From Kitasatospora sp. DSM 101779 (lineage in GTDB: Bacteria; Actinomycetota; Actinomycetes; Streptomycetales; Streptomycetaceae): a stretch of 46,773 nucleotides of DNA. The notes beneath the pieces were generated by a model. The model was not told the origin of the DNA, did no database searches, and saw nothing but the letters and a program-made list of their open reading frames with translations. Positions 34,991 to 43,400 of this stretch are shown piece by piece. The stretch is from NCBI RefSeq assembly GCF_025655475.1, contig NZ_JAHTIK010000001.1, forward strand, positions 1,739,873 to 1,786,645. The letters run 5' to 3'. The stretch's first letter is position 1. Each line of letters begins with the position of its first letter. The translations under genes and the position numbers were made by a program.

Positions 34991-36599
34991 GACGAGTGTC
35001 CGGGAACTCCAGCCACACCGCGGTGTCGGACGGCAGCCCGCCGTCCGTGAGGGGTCCGCTGGAGAGCACCGGGCGGGCGCCCCCGGGCAGCGGCACCGGC
35101 TGCTCGCCGAGGTTCACCAGGCATCCGAAGCCGTCGGCCCGCCGGAATGCCAGCACCTCCGGGGCGGAGGGCAGCCAGTCGAAGCCCCCGGTGATCCGCT
35201 CGCGGCGGATCCGCAACGCGGCGCGGTAGAGCTCCAGCATCGAGTCCGGGTCACCGGTCTGCGCCGCCACGGTGAGCGCACCCCAGCCGGCCGGCTGCGG
35301 CAGCCACGGCTCGGCGCCGTCGGGCGCGAAGCCGTACGGCGGCAGGGTGCCGGACCACGGGATCGGGACGCGGCAGCCGTCGCGGCCGGGGTCGGTGCCG
35401 CCGGAGCGGAAGTGCATCGGGTCCTGCAGGCTGCCGAGCGGCAGGTCCTCGACCTCGGGCAGGCCGAGCTCCTCGCCCTGGTAGAGGTAGAGCGAGCCGG
35501 GCAGCGCCAGCGAGAGCAGCGCGGCGGCACGCGCCCGGCGCAGGCCGAGGTCCAGGTCGGTCGGGGTGCCGAAGCGCTTGGTGGCGAACTGGAAGCGGGT
35601 GTCCTCGCGACCGTACCGGGTCACCGTCCGGGTGACGTCGTGGTTGGCGAGCACCCAGGTGGCCGGGGCGCCGACCGGGGCGTGCGCGGCCAGCGTGCCG
35701 TCGATCGAGGCGCGCAGCTCGGCGGCCGACCACGGGCGGGCCAGGAAGTCGAAGTTGAAGGCGGTGTGCAGCTCGTCCGGCCGCAGGTAGCGGGCGAACC
35801 GCTCGGTGTCCGGCACCCAGATCTCGCCGATCAGCACCCGCGGCTCCTCGTAGGAGTCCGCGATCGCCCGCCAGGAGCGGTAGATCTCGTGCAGGTCGTC
35901 GCGGTCGACGAACGGGTGCGTGTCGACGCCGGGTTCGAAGTCGGGCAGGCCCGGCTCCTTGGTCAGCAGGCCGGCCGAGTCGATCCGCACGCCGGCCGCG
36001 CCCCGGTCGAACCAGAAGCGCAGGATCTCCTCGTGCTCCCGGCGGACCAGCGGGTGCGCCCAGTTGAGGTCGGGCTGCTCGGAGGCGAACAGGTGGAGGT
36101 ACCACTGCCCGTCCTCGATCCGCGTCCACGGGCAGCCGCCGAACTCCGACTTCCAGTCGTTGGGCGGCAGTTCGCCCTTCTCGCCGCGCCCCTCGGTGAA
36201 GTGGAAGAGCTCCCGCTCGGGGCTGCCGATGCCGGCCTCGAGCGCGGCACGGAACCACGGGTGCTGGTCGGACACGTGGTTGGGCACGATGTCGACGACG
36301 GTGCGGATGCCGAGGTCACGGGCCTCCGCGATGAGCTTCTCGGCCTCCTCCAGCGAGCCGAAGACCGGGTCGATGGCGCGGTAGTCGGCCACGTCGTAGC
36401 CGCCGTCCTTCAACGGGGACGGGTACCAGGGGTTGAACCAGACGGCGTCGAAGCCGAGTTCGGCGAGGTACGGGAGCCGGGCGCGGATTCCCGCCAGGTC
36501 ACCGGTGCCGTCGCCGTTGCCGTCGGCGAAGCTGCGGGGGTAGACCTGGTAGATCGCCGCGTCTCGCCACCAGTCCCGGCGGTCGGGCTGCTGCACCAC
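34986..36599 (-). CDS. GH13 alpha-glucosidase (oligo-alpha-glucosidase type), cytoplasmic
   Basis: A 537-residue GH13 enzyme without signal peptide. WWRDAAIYQVYPRSFADGNGDGTGDLAGI opens the barrel, VVDIVPNHVSD is conserved region I, GVRIDSAGLL carries the nucleophile Asp (near residue 207), LIGEIWV the acid/base Glu (near 258) and LANHDVTR the stabilising Asp (near 320). It would release glucose from short alpha-glucosides imported by the transporter upstream; linkage preference cannot be read off. The GTG at 36599 has AAAGGA about 9 bases before it. It is the last gene of the binding protein-permease-permease-glucosidase operon. Confidence 0.93.
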   Translation of the reverse strand: MVQQPDRRDWWRDAAIYQVYPRSFADGNGDGTGDLAGIRARLPYLAELGFDAVWFNPWYPSPLKDGGYDVADYRAIDPVFGSLEEAEKLIAEARDLGIRTVVDIVPNHVSDQHPWFRAALEAGIGSPERELFHFTEGRGEKGELPPNDWKSEFGGCPWTRIEDGQWYLHLFASEQPDLNWAHPLVRREHEEILRFWFDRGAAGVRIDSAGLLTKEPGLPDFEPGVDTHPFVDRDDLHEIYRSWRAIADSYEEPRVLIGEIWVPDTERFARYLRPDELHTAFNFDFLARPWSAAELRASIDGTLAAHAPVGAPATWVLANHDVTRTVTRYGREDTRFQFATKRFGTPTDLDLGLRRARAAALLSLALPGSLYLYQGEELGLPEVEDLPLGSLQDPMHFRSGGTDPGRDGCRVPIPWSGTLPPYGFAPDGAEPWLPQPAGWGALTVAAQTGDPDSMLELYRAALRIRRERITGGFDWLPSAPEVLAFRRADGFGCLVNLGEQPVPLPGGARPVLSSGPLTDGGLPSDTAVWLEFPDTRL

Positions 36600-36631
36600 G
36601 GTGGGTAGTCCTTTCGAGAAATGACGGGCCG

Positions 36632-37516
36632 TCAGCCCTTGAGCCCGCCCGAGGTCAGGCCGGCCATGATGTTGCGCTGGAAGATCAGGAAGAACACGAC
36701 GGTCGGCACCGAGGCGATGGCCAGGGCGGCGATCACGACGTTCTGCGGCACGCCGACGGACAGCGAATTGATGCCGATGTTGAGCGGCTGGTTCTTCGGG
36801 TCCGGCTGGACCAGCAGCGGCCACAGGAAGTCCTTCCAGACGTTCACCACCGCGAAGATGGAGACCACGCCGAGGATCGGCCGGGACATCGGCAGCACGA
36901 TCGACCACAGCGCCCGCAGCGGCGAGGCGCCGTCGATGGCGGCGGCGGCCATCAGCTCCTCCGGCACCGAGTCGAAGAAGCGCTTCAGCAGGAAGATGTT
37001 GAAGGCGTTCGCCACGGTGGGCAGCCAGATCGCCCACGGGGTGTTGATCAGGTTGAGGTGCAGCAGCGGCAGGTCCAGGACGGTGAGGTACTGCGGCACG
37101 ATCAGCACGGTGGACGGGATCATCAGCGTCGCCAGCATCATGCCGAGGATCAGGCTGCCGAGGACGGGCCGCAGCTTGGAGAGCGCGTAGGCCGCGGCCA
37201 CGTCGAAGACCAGCTGGAAGGCGAGCGCCCCGAACGCGTAGTACAGCGTGTTGAACAGCAGCCGGCCCATGTTGAGCTTGGACCACGCCTCGGTGTACGT
37301 GTCGGTGTGGATCTGCTGCGGGAAGAAGGTCGGCGGGTTCTGGATGACCTCCTGGGTGGACTTCAGTCCGCCGGTCACCAGCCAGTACAGCGGGCCGAGG
37401 AAGACCAGGGTGAAGGCCGTCACCACCAGGACGAGCACGGTCCAGTAGACCGCCCTGCCCAGCGGGCGGTTCAGCTGCGTCTCGGAGATCAGGGTACGGG
37501 TCGAGGTGTCTGCCAT
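36632..37516 (-). CDS. Carbohydrate ABC transporter permease, MalG type
   Basis: A 294-residue inner-membrane permease with about six membrane helices. The EAA loop that contacts the ATPase reads EELMAAAAIDGASPLRALWSIVLPMSRP. ALSKLRPVLGSLILGMMLATLMIPSTVLIVPQYL is typical of MalG/CUT1 permeases. It follows the partner permease by 15 bases and leads the alpha-glucosidase gene by 32. No ATPase gene is present in the operon, which in streptomycetes is normal because MsiK, encoded elsewhere, energises many sugar importers. Confidence 0.95.
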   Translation of the reverse strand: MADTSTRTLISETQLNRPLGRAVYWTVLVLVVTAFTLVFLGPLYWLVTGGLKSTQEVIQNPPTFFPQQIHTDTYTEAWSKLNMGRLLFNTLYYAFGALAFQLVFDVAAAYALSKLRPVLGSLILGMMLATLMIPSTVLIVPQYLTVLDLPLLHLNLINTPWAIWLPTVANAFNIFLLKRFFDSVPEELMAAAAIDGASPLRALWSIVLPMSRPILGVVSIFAVVNVWKDFLWPLLVQPDPKNQPLNIGINSLSVGVPQNVVIAALAIASVPTVVFFLIFQRNIMAGLTSGGLKG

Positions 37517-37531
37517 GGCGGGGCTCCCGTC

Positions 37532-38476
37532 CTAGTCGTTGGTGCGGCTCAGGCGCACGTACAGCGCGGAGAAGCCGGCGAGTACGAGCAGCATGACCAG
37601 GCCGAGCGCCGAGGCGCTGCCGTAGTTGTTGAAGCTGAAGGCGTACTGGTAGATGAGGTTGACGACGGTCAGCGTCGAGTTCCGCGGGCCGTTTCCGCCG
37701 GTCAGCAGGTAGGGCTCGACGAAGACCTGCATGGTGGCGACGATCTGCAGCAGCAGGAGCAGCGAGAGGATCAGCCGGGTCTGCGGGATCGTCACGTGCC
37801 AGATCCGCCGCAGCAGGCCGGCGCCGTCCAGCTCGGCGGCCTCGTAGAGCTCTCCGGGGATGCCCTGCAGGGCCGCCAGGTAGATCAGGGTGGCGCCGCC
37901 CATGTTCATCCAGGTGGCCGCGATGACGACCGAGAGCATGGACGTGGTGGGCGAGTTGAGCCAGGCCGAGGTCGGCAGGTGGAGCGACTTCAGGATCGCG
38001 TTGAACAGGCCGTAGCCGGGGTCGTAGAAGTACTTGAAGAGCAGCACCGAGGCGACCGGCGGGAGCATCACCGGCAGGTAGACCAGCACCCGGAGGTAGG
38101 CCTTGGCGTGGCGGAGCTCGTTCAGCAGGACGGCGACGACGAACGGCACCGCGAAGCCGAGCACCAGGGCGAGCACGGTGAACAGCAGCGTGTTGCGCCA
38201 GGCGTGCCAGAAGTCCGGGTCCGCGAAGATGCGGTCCAGGTTCTCCGTGCCGACCCAGGTGGTCTTCCCGCGCTTGGTCTTCTGGAAGCTCATGATCACT
38301 TCGCGGACCATCGGGTACCACGAGAAGTACGCGAAGCACAGCAGGGCACCGAGCAGGAAGCCGTGGCCGGTGAGGTGCCTGCGGAAGCGCTGACGGAGGG
38401 CGGCGCGGCCCTGCGAGGGGTCGGCGTGCGCCGGTGGCTCGGTCTTCCGGCGGGCGGAGACGCTGATCGCTGCCAT
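37532..38476 (-). CDS. Carbohydrate ABC transporter permease, MalF type
   Basis: A 314-residue permease with about six membrane helices. The EAA loop reads GELYEAAELDGAGLLRRIWHVTIPQTR. The N-terminus is basic and hydrophilic to about residue 40, then GFLLGALLCFAYFSWYPMV begins the membrane part. It pairs with the MalG-type subunit to form the channel for the sugar-binding lipoprotein. A perfect hairpin separates it from the binding protein gene upstream. ATG at 38476. Confidence 0.95.
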   Translation of the reverse strand: MAAISVSARRKTEPPAHADPSQGRAALRQRFRRHLTGHGFLLGALLCFAYFSWYPMVREVIMSFQKTKRGKTTWVGTENLDRIFADPDFWHAWRNTLLFTVLALVLGFAVPFVVAVLLNELRHAKAYLRVLVYLPVMLPPVASVLLFKYFYDPGYGLFNAILKSLHLPTSAWLNSPTTSMLSVVIAATWMNMGGATLIYLAALQGIPGELYEAAELDGAGLLRRIWHVTIPQTRLILSLLLLLQIVATMQVFVEPYLLTGGNGPRNSTLTVVNLIYQYAFSFNNYGSASALGLVMLLVLAGFSALYVRLSRTND

Positions 38477-38520
38477 GGGGGTTTACTCCCGGTCGGTCGG
38501 AGGGTGTGGCTCGGGCGTAC

Positions 38521-38550
38521 GTGGGGGCCGGCCCGCCGGCCGGCCCCCAC
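38521..38550 (-). terminator. Perfect hairpin between sugar-binding protein and permease genes
   Basis: GTGGGGGCCGGCC (38521-38533) and its exact complement (38538-38550) enclose a four-base loop, 6 bases past the binding protein stop. It probably ends or stabilises part of the message so that binding protein is made in excess of permeases. Confidence 0.8.
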
Positions 38551-38556
38551 CGGCCG

Positions 38557-39954
38557 TCACTGGAGGTTGGCCAGCACCTGGTTGACCTGGCTCTCGGCGT
38601 CCGAGAGCAGCTTGTCGACGTTGGCGTTCTTGTCGGTCAGAACGGCCGAGACGGCGCCGTCGAGGACCTTGTAGATCTGCTGGGCGTTGGCGGGCTCGGT
38701 CTTGCCGGGCACCGAAGTGGCCAGGTACGGCGCATAGTTCTGCACCGGGACGGTGGCACTGGCGGCCTTGGCCTTGTTGTCGGCGTCCAGGGTGGAGCCG
38801 CCGAACAGGAAGGGCTGCGGCAGGCCGACCGGCAGACCGTCGGCCTTGGTGCGGGCGTAGTCGAACTGACCCTTGCCCATGGTCAGCCACTTGAAGTTGA
38901 CCCAGGCGATGCCGGCCTTGATCTGGTCCGGGGTGGAGCCCTTCTTGAACATGTAGTCGGCGCCGCCGAGCAGGGCGCCCCTGCCGCCGGGCATCGGGCC
39001 CATGCCGTAGTCCTCGTAGTTGCCCTTGAGGGTCTGCACCATGTAGGTGATGTCGTCCGGCGCCCCGACGTACATGCCGAGCTTGTCCGTCGACATCTGG
39101 GTCATCAGGTCGGGCCACTTGAGGCTCTGGGTGGCGCCCATGGTGTTGTCGGTCCAGCGCATGTCGTACAGGTTCTGCAGGACCTGCTTGCCCTCGGGCG
39201 TGTTGAAGGCGGCCTTCTTGCCGTCCTCGGTGGTCATCGAGCCGCCGAGGCCGTAGAGCTCGGCGGTGAAGTGCCAGCCGCCCTGGTTGGTGGCGCTGTA
39301 GTCGCCGTAGCCGTTGACGCCGTTGCCCAGCGCCGCGATCTTCTTGGCGTCCTCCCGGATCTCGGCCCAGGTCGTCGGCGGCTTGTCGGGGTCGAGGCCG
39401 GCCTGCTTGAAGAGCTTGCGGTTGTAGAGCAGGCCCATCTTGTAGTTGGTGGTGGGCAGGCCGTAGAGCTTGCCCTCCGAGGTCAGGGTCTTCAGGACGG
39501 ACGGGTCGATGTCCTTGAGCGCGGGCACCGTCTGCTCGTTGACGTACTGGGTGATGTCCTCGGCCTGGTCGGCGTCGAGCACCTGCTCCAGGTCGGTGAA
39601 GTACGTGTAGAAGACGTCCGGCTGGGTCTTGCCCTTGAGCTGCGCGGTGAAGGAGGCGGGCTCCTCGCAGGGGGAGGCGTCCTTCGCGTTGATCGTGACG
39701 TTCGGGTAGAGCTTGTTGAACGCCGTGACGTCCTCGGCCCACTGCTTGCGCTCGGCCGGCTTGGTGGTCGGCGGCTGGCAGTCGATGCTGATGGTGACCT
39801 TGGTGTTCGGGTCGAGCGAGGCACCGGCCGCGGGCTTGCCGGAGTCCCCGGAGTTGCCGGCGTCGGAGCCGGAGGAGCAGGCGGCCGCGGTGAGGGCGAG
39901 GCCCGCGGCGGCGGCGAGGGCGACGGTTCTGCGGAGGAGCCGGTCTCTGGTCAT
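38557..39954 (-). CDS. Extracellular sugar-binding lipoprotein of ABC importer (family 1)
   Basis: A 465-residue exported protein. The signal peptide LLRRTVALAAAAGLALTAAACSS ends in a lipobox (Cys near 26), followed by a Gly/Ser linker. The family-1 fold is seen in VTAFNKLYPNVTINAK, FYTYFTDLEQVLDADQAEDITQYV, GKLYGLPTTNYKMGLLYNRKLFKQAGLDPDKPPTTWAEI and GMGPMPGGRGALLGGADYMFKKG. It should present an oligosaccharide, probably an alpha-glucoside, to the downstream permeases. The ATG at 39954 has AAAGGG upstream at 9-10 bases. It is the first gene of the operon, behind a promoter region at 40116-40152. Confidence 0.94.
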   Translation of the reverse strand: MTRDRLLRRTVALAAAAGLALTAAACSSGSDAGNSGDSGKPAAGASLDPNTKVTISIDCQPPTTKPAERKQWAEDVTAFNKLYPNVTINAKDASPCEEPASFTAQLKGKTQPDVFYTYFTDLEQVLDADQAEDITQYVNEQTVPALKDIDPSVLKTLTSEGKLYGLPTTNYKMGLLYNRKLFKQAGLDPDKPPTTWAEIREDAKKIAALGNGVNGYGDYSATNQGGWHFTAELYGLGGSMTTEDGKKAAFNTPEGKQVLQNLYDMRWTDNTMGATQSLKWPDLMTQMSTDKLGMYVGAPDDITYMVQTLKGNYEDYGMGPMPGGRGALLGGADYMFKKGSTPDQIKAGIAWVNFKWLTMGKGQFDYARTKADGLPVGLPQPFLFGGSTLDADNKAKAASATVPVQNYAPYLATSVPGKTEPANAQQIYKVLDGAVSAVLTDKNANVDKLLSDAESQVNQVLANLQ

Positions 39955-40115
39955 GCGGATGGACCCTTTCAAGCACGTGGGGGCTGCGCCCGGTCGCGGG
40001 GGTGCCCGTGGATTTCCGGTGGGGGACGGCCCCGGAAGACGTCCGGGAGCCGGGGAAGCGTGCGAGGCCGGGGCACGGTCGCTGTGTCTGGCAACAGCGC
40101 CGGCCGGTGTCGACC

Positions 40116-40152
40116 ACTTAACCAGCCTCGACAGATGTCCACAAGATGTCGA
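40116..40152 (-). promoter_or_regulatory. Candidate promoter and inverted-repeat operator of the sugar ABC operon
   Basis: Read on the minus strand, TTGTGG (40144-40139) and TTAAGT (40121-40116) are 17 bases apart. TCGACA (40128-40133) and TGTCGA (40147-40152) form an inverted repeat with 13 bases between, lying over the spacer and -35. The AGATGTC heptamer also occurs twice inside. Confidence 0.4.
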
Positions 40153-40309
40153 CTAGATTTCGCAAAAACACGACACTGCCTGTGCAGGTTCGCGTGGCTC
40201 CACTGCTAGCCGCCCGGCCGCCGCGACCTGCCCATCACCTGCCGAAAGGCCTCGTGCGGCGCCGCGGCAGCCCGTGCCGGGCCTGGTGACGCCGGGTTGC
40301 GCAGCCGTC

Positions 40310-40345
40310 GGCGCAAGCGCCCTGCAGAGCCCGCAAGCGGCCGCA
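40310..40345. promoter_or_regulatory. Two GCAAGCG blocks resembling the LacI-regulator operator
   Basis: GCGCAAGCGCCCTGCAG shares about 12 of 17 bases with the palindrome before the LacI-family gene at 46653. A second copy, CCGCAAGCGGCCGC, keeps one half-site only. They sit between the glucanase terminator and the ABC operon, distant from its predicted promoter. Confidence 0.3.
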
Positions 40346-40353
40346 CGGAACGC

Positions 40354-40391
40354 CGCAGCAGGGCGGGCCGAAAGGCGCCCGCCCTGCTGCG
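40354..40391 (-). terminator. Perfect hairpin after the GH87 glucanase gene
   Basis: CGCAGCAGGGCGGGC (40354-40368) and its exact complement (40377-40391) form a 15-bp stem with loop CGAAAGGC, 12 bases past the stop. Confidence 0.85.
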
Positions 40392-40403
40392 TTTGCGCAA
40401 TCG

Positions 40404-43400
40404 TCACGGGTTGACGGTGATCTTGAACGTGGACGTGGTGTTCTGGATGTCCTTGACGTTGCCGCTCATGGTGAGGTTGTTGAAGACCGCCTCACCCACC
40501 GCCGGGCCCTGGCCCGCCTCGGGCATCTCGTTGGCCCAGATGCCGTAGCCGGACTTGGCGTCGAAGGCGTCGCCGCTCTTCTTGGCGCCGGTGATCGAGA
40601 TGTTGGTGAAGACGGTGTCCTTCACCGGGTTCTCCGGCTGGCTGCCCGTGTACTTGGTCTGGAACATGATGCCGCTGTAGGTCGGGGCGACGATGTCGAC
40701 GTCGCTCACGCGGATGCCCTGGAAGACCTTGGAGGCCGAGAAGACCCAGATCGCCGGGAAGACCTGCTGGCCCCAGAAGTGGCCACCGGACCGGACGATC
40801 GTCATGTTCTGCAGGTTCGTCGTGGGCGAGGCGCCGAAGCCGTTCATCGGGTAGCCGAAGTCCAGCGACGAGATGGTGACAGCGGAGTAGCAGAGGGTGT
40901 CGGCGATGTAGATGTTGCGGAAGGTGTTGGCGTAGCCGCCGTACACCGCGATGCCTGCCGCGCGCCAGGTCAGGACGGTGGTGAGGTTCTCGAAGACGTT
41001 GTTCTTCTCGTCGGCGCCGCCGGCGTCGACGGCGGAGAACAGCGCGAAGGAGTCGTCACCGGTGGCCCGCGCCTCGTTGTTCGAGACGAGGTTGTCGGTG
41101 GAGCCGTTGGTCATGTTGATGCCGTCGGCGAAGGTGTCGCGGATCCGCGAGTTGGTGATCCGCATGCTGTCGGTGTTGGCACCCCAGTACATGCAGACCA
41201 TGTGCTCGGTCCAGATGTTGTCGATCGTGATGTTCGCGACGTTGGAGAAGTCGAACACCTTGCCGGGGCCGTCGATCCGGGAGGTGTAGTTGCCGAAGTA
41301 GGCGAAGCCCGAGAAGGTCGAGCCGTTCGCGGTGGCCTCGGCGCGGAAGCCGACGTCGGTGTTGCTCTGGGTGGTCGGTGCGTAGAACCGGGTGAACCAG
41401 GGGCCGGCGCCGACGACCTTGACCACCTTGCCGTAGACCTGGAACTTGTTGGCGGTCTGGTAGTCGCCCGCGGGCAGGTAGACGCCGACGTACGTGCCGG
41501 TGGTGTCCATCCGGACCTTGTCCAGGGCGTTCTGCACGTCCTGGTGGGTGAAGCCGGCCGGGACGACGTACGTCGCCGGGTCCGGGTTGGCGATCGGGGT
41601 GGCCTGTTCCAGGCTCACGAAGTCGATCGCGTACTGGCTGGAGTTGGCCGAGTCCTTCTGCAGCTTGATCTTGTGCCCGGCCGGCACCGTGGTGCCGAGC
41701 AGCAGGTTGGCCTCGTCGTAGATGTGCCGCTGGCTTCCGGAGCCGGGCGAGTTGCCGGGCGCCGTCTCGCTGCCGTACAGCCAGGCGTACTTCGAGGTCA
41801 GGTCGATCGCCTTCAGGAAGGTGCCGTCGACGTAGACGTTCAGCGTGGCATTGGTGCCGTCACCGCTCGCGCTGTCCGGGATGGAGAAGCGCGTCACCAG
41901 CGTGTTGGTGGCCGCCTTGGTGGTGAACTCCACCGAGGAGCCGGTCGAGTTGAGTGTCACGGCCTTGCGGCCGGAGGCCTCGCCGGCCAGGTCGCCGATG
42001 GTGCGGTTCGGGCCGACCACGGCGGCCCCGCCGCCCAGCACGCCGTCCTCGGCCTCGTAGGTGTCGAAGGGCATGTTGGCGCCACGGCCGATGTAGAGGC
42101 CCTGGCTGCTGGTGTTGTTGGCCTGCTTGACCGGCAGCTCGTTGCTGTCGGCGGCGATCACGGTCCTCACCGTGTACTTGCCGTTGACGGCCGTCCAACT
42201 GCCCAGCGAGACCGGGGAGGTGGTGGCGCCGGGGGCGATCGCGCCGCTGTAGGAGCCGGTCAGCGTCTTGACCGCGTTGCCCTGGGAGTCGAGCACGGTC
42301 AGGGTGATGCCGTGCGCGCCTGAGGCGGCCGCCGAGGGGCCCTGGTTCTTGATCGCCACCGAGAAGTCGACCGCGTTCCCGGCCGCCGGGTTGGAGGGTG
42401 ACCAGGAGACCGGGGAGGCCACCAGGTCGGAGCTGGCGACCTGGTTGACCACCAGGTCGTTCGCCGCCGTCCAGGTGTTGTTGGTCTCGTCCTGCTCGAT
42501 GACGGCGTTGGCCTCGTCGACCTTGGCGGTGAGCTGGTAGCTGCCCGCGTTCTGCGCCGGGACGCTCACGTTGACGGTGCTGGAGGCGCCGGGGGCGAGC
42601 GCGCCGACCTGCGCGGTGCCGACCTTGGTGGCGCCCAGGTACAGGGTGACCGAGGTGGCGGCGGAGGCCGCGTTGCCCTGGTTCTTCACCGTGGTGGCGA
42701 GGGTCAGGGCATCGGTCTCGACCGGGCTGGCCGGGGAGACGGTGGTGCCGGTGACGGTCAGGTCCGGGTTGGGGGCCGGCACACCGACCACCTGGAACTC
42801 GGCGACCTGGCCGGCGCCGGAGCCGGTGTTGCTGGTGATCTTCAGCTGGACGTCGGCGGCCCGGGCGGTGACCGGGATGGTCACCGTGTTGCCGGAGGCC
42901 GGGTCGAAGGCGTACGGCTTCGCCGCGACCAGCGTGCTGAAGGTCGAGCTGTTCTGCTCGCGGCCGAGCACTTCGACGGTCTGGGTGCGGGCGCCCCAGA
43001 CGGAGGCCGGGTTCAGCTTGAGCACCACCTGCTGGGTGTCGGCGTTCGAACCCAGCGCCACGGTGAGGGTGTTGGGGTAGCTGCCGCCCGCGCCCTCCCA
43101 GTAGCTGGTGACGTCGTTGTCGTTGGCGTTGGTCGCCACGAAGGTGTAGATCGAGGAGTTGGCCGTGATCGGCTTGCCCGCCGCCAGGTTGGTGCCGTTG
43201 CCGCCGCTCTGGCCGGTGCGGATCACCGTGGTGCTGGAGTCGGACTGGTTGCCGGCCGCGTCCTTGGCCTTGACGTAGTAGGAGACGGTCGCGGTGTCCG
43301 GCTGGCTGTCGGTGTAGGTGAGCACCGAGCTGCCGACGCTGGCCTTCAGCGAGCCGTTGGCGTAGACGTCGTAGCCGGTGACGCCGACGTTGTCGGTGGA

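Larger units (their letters stand above)
39955..40403. other. Regulatory intergenic stretch of 449 bases upstream of the sugar ABC operon
   Basis: It holds the operon's promoter-like region (40116-40152), two GCAAGCG blocks at 40310-40345 that resemble half of the LacI-gene operator, and the terminator of the glucanase gene (40354-40391). No gene was seen. The leader from the predicted start to the ATG would be about 155 bases. Confidence 0.5.

Noticed and set aside
34986..38339. A 1,117-residue minus-strand frame joining the permease region to the alpha-glucosidase
   Set aside because: Codons before 36599 read in a wrong frame through the two permease genes; a good ribosome site and GH13 N-terminus mark the true start.
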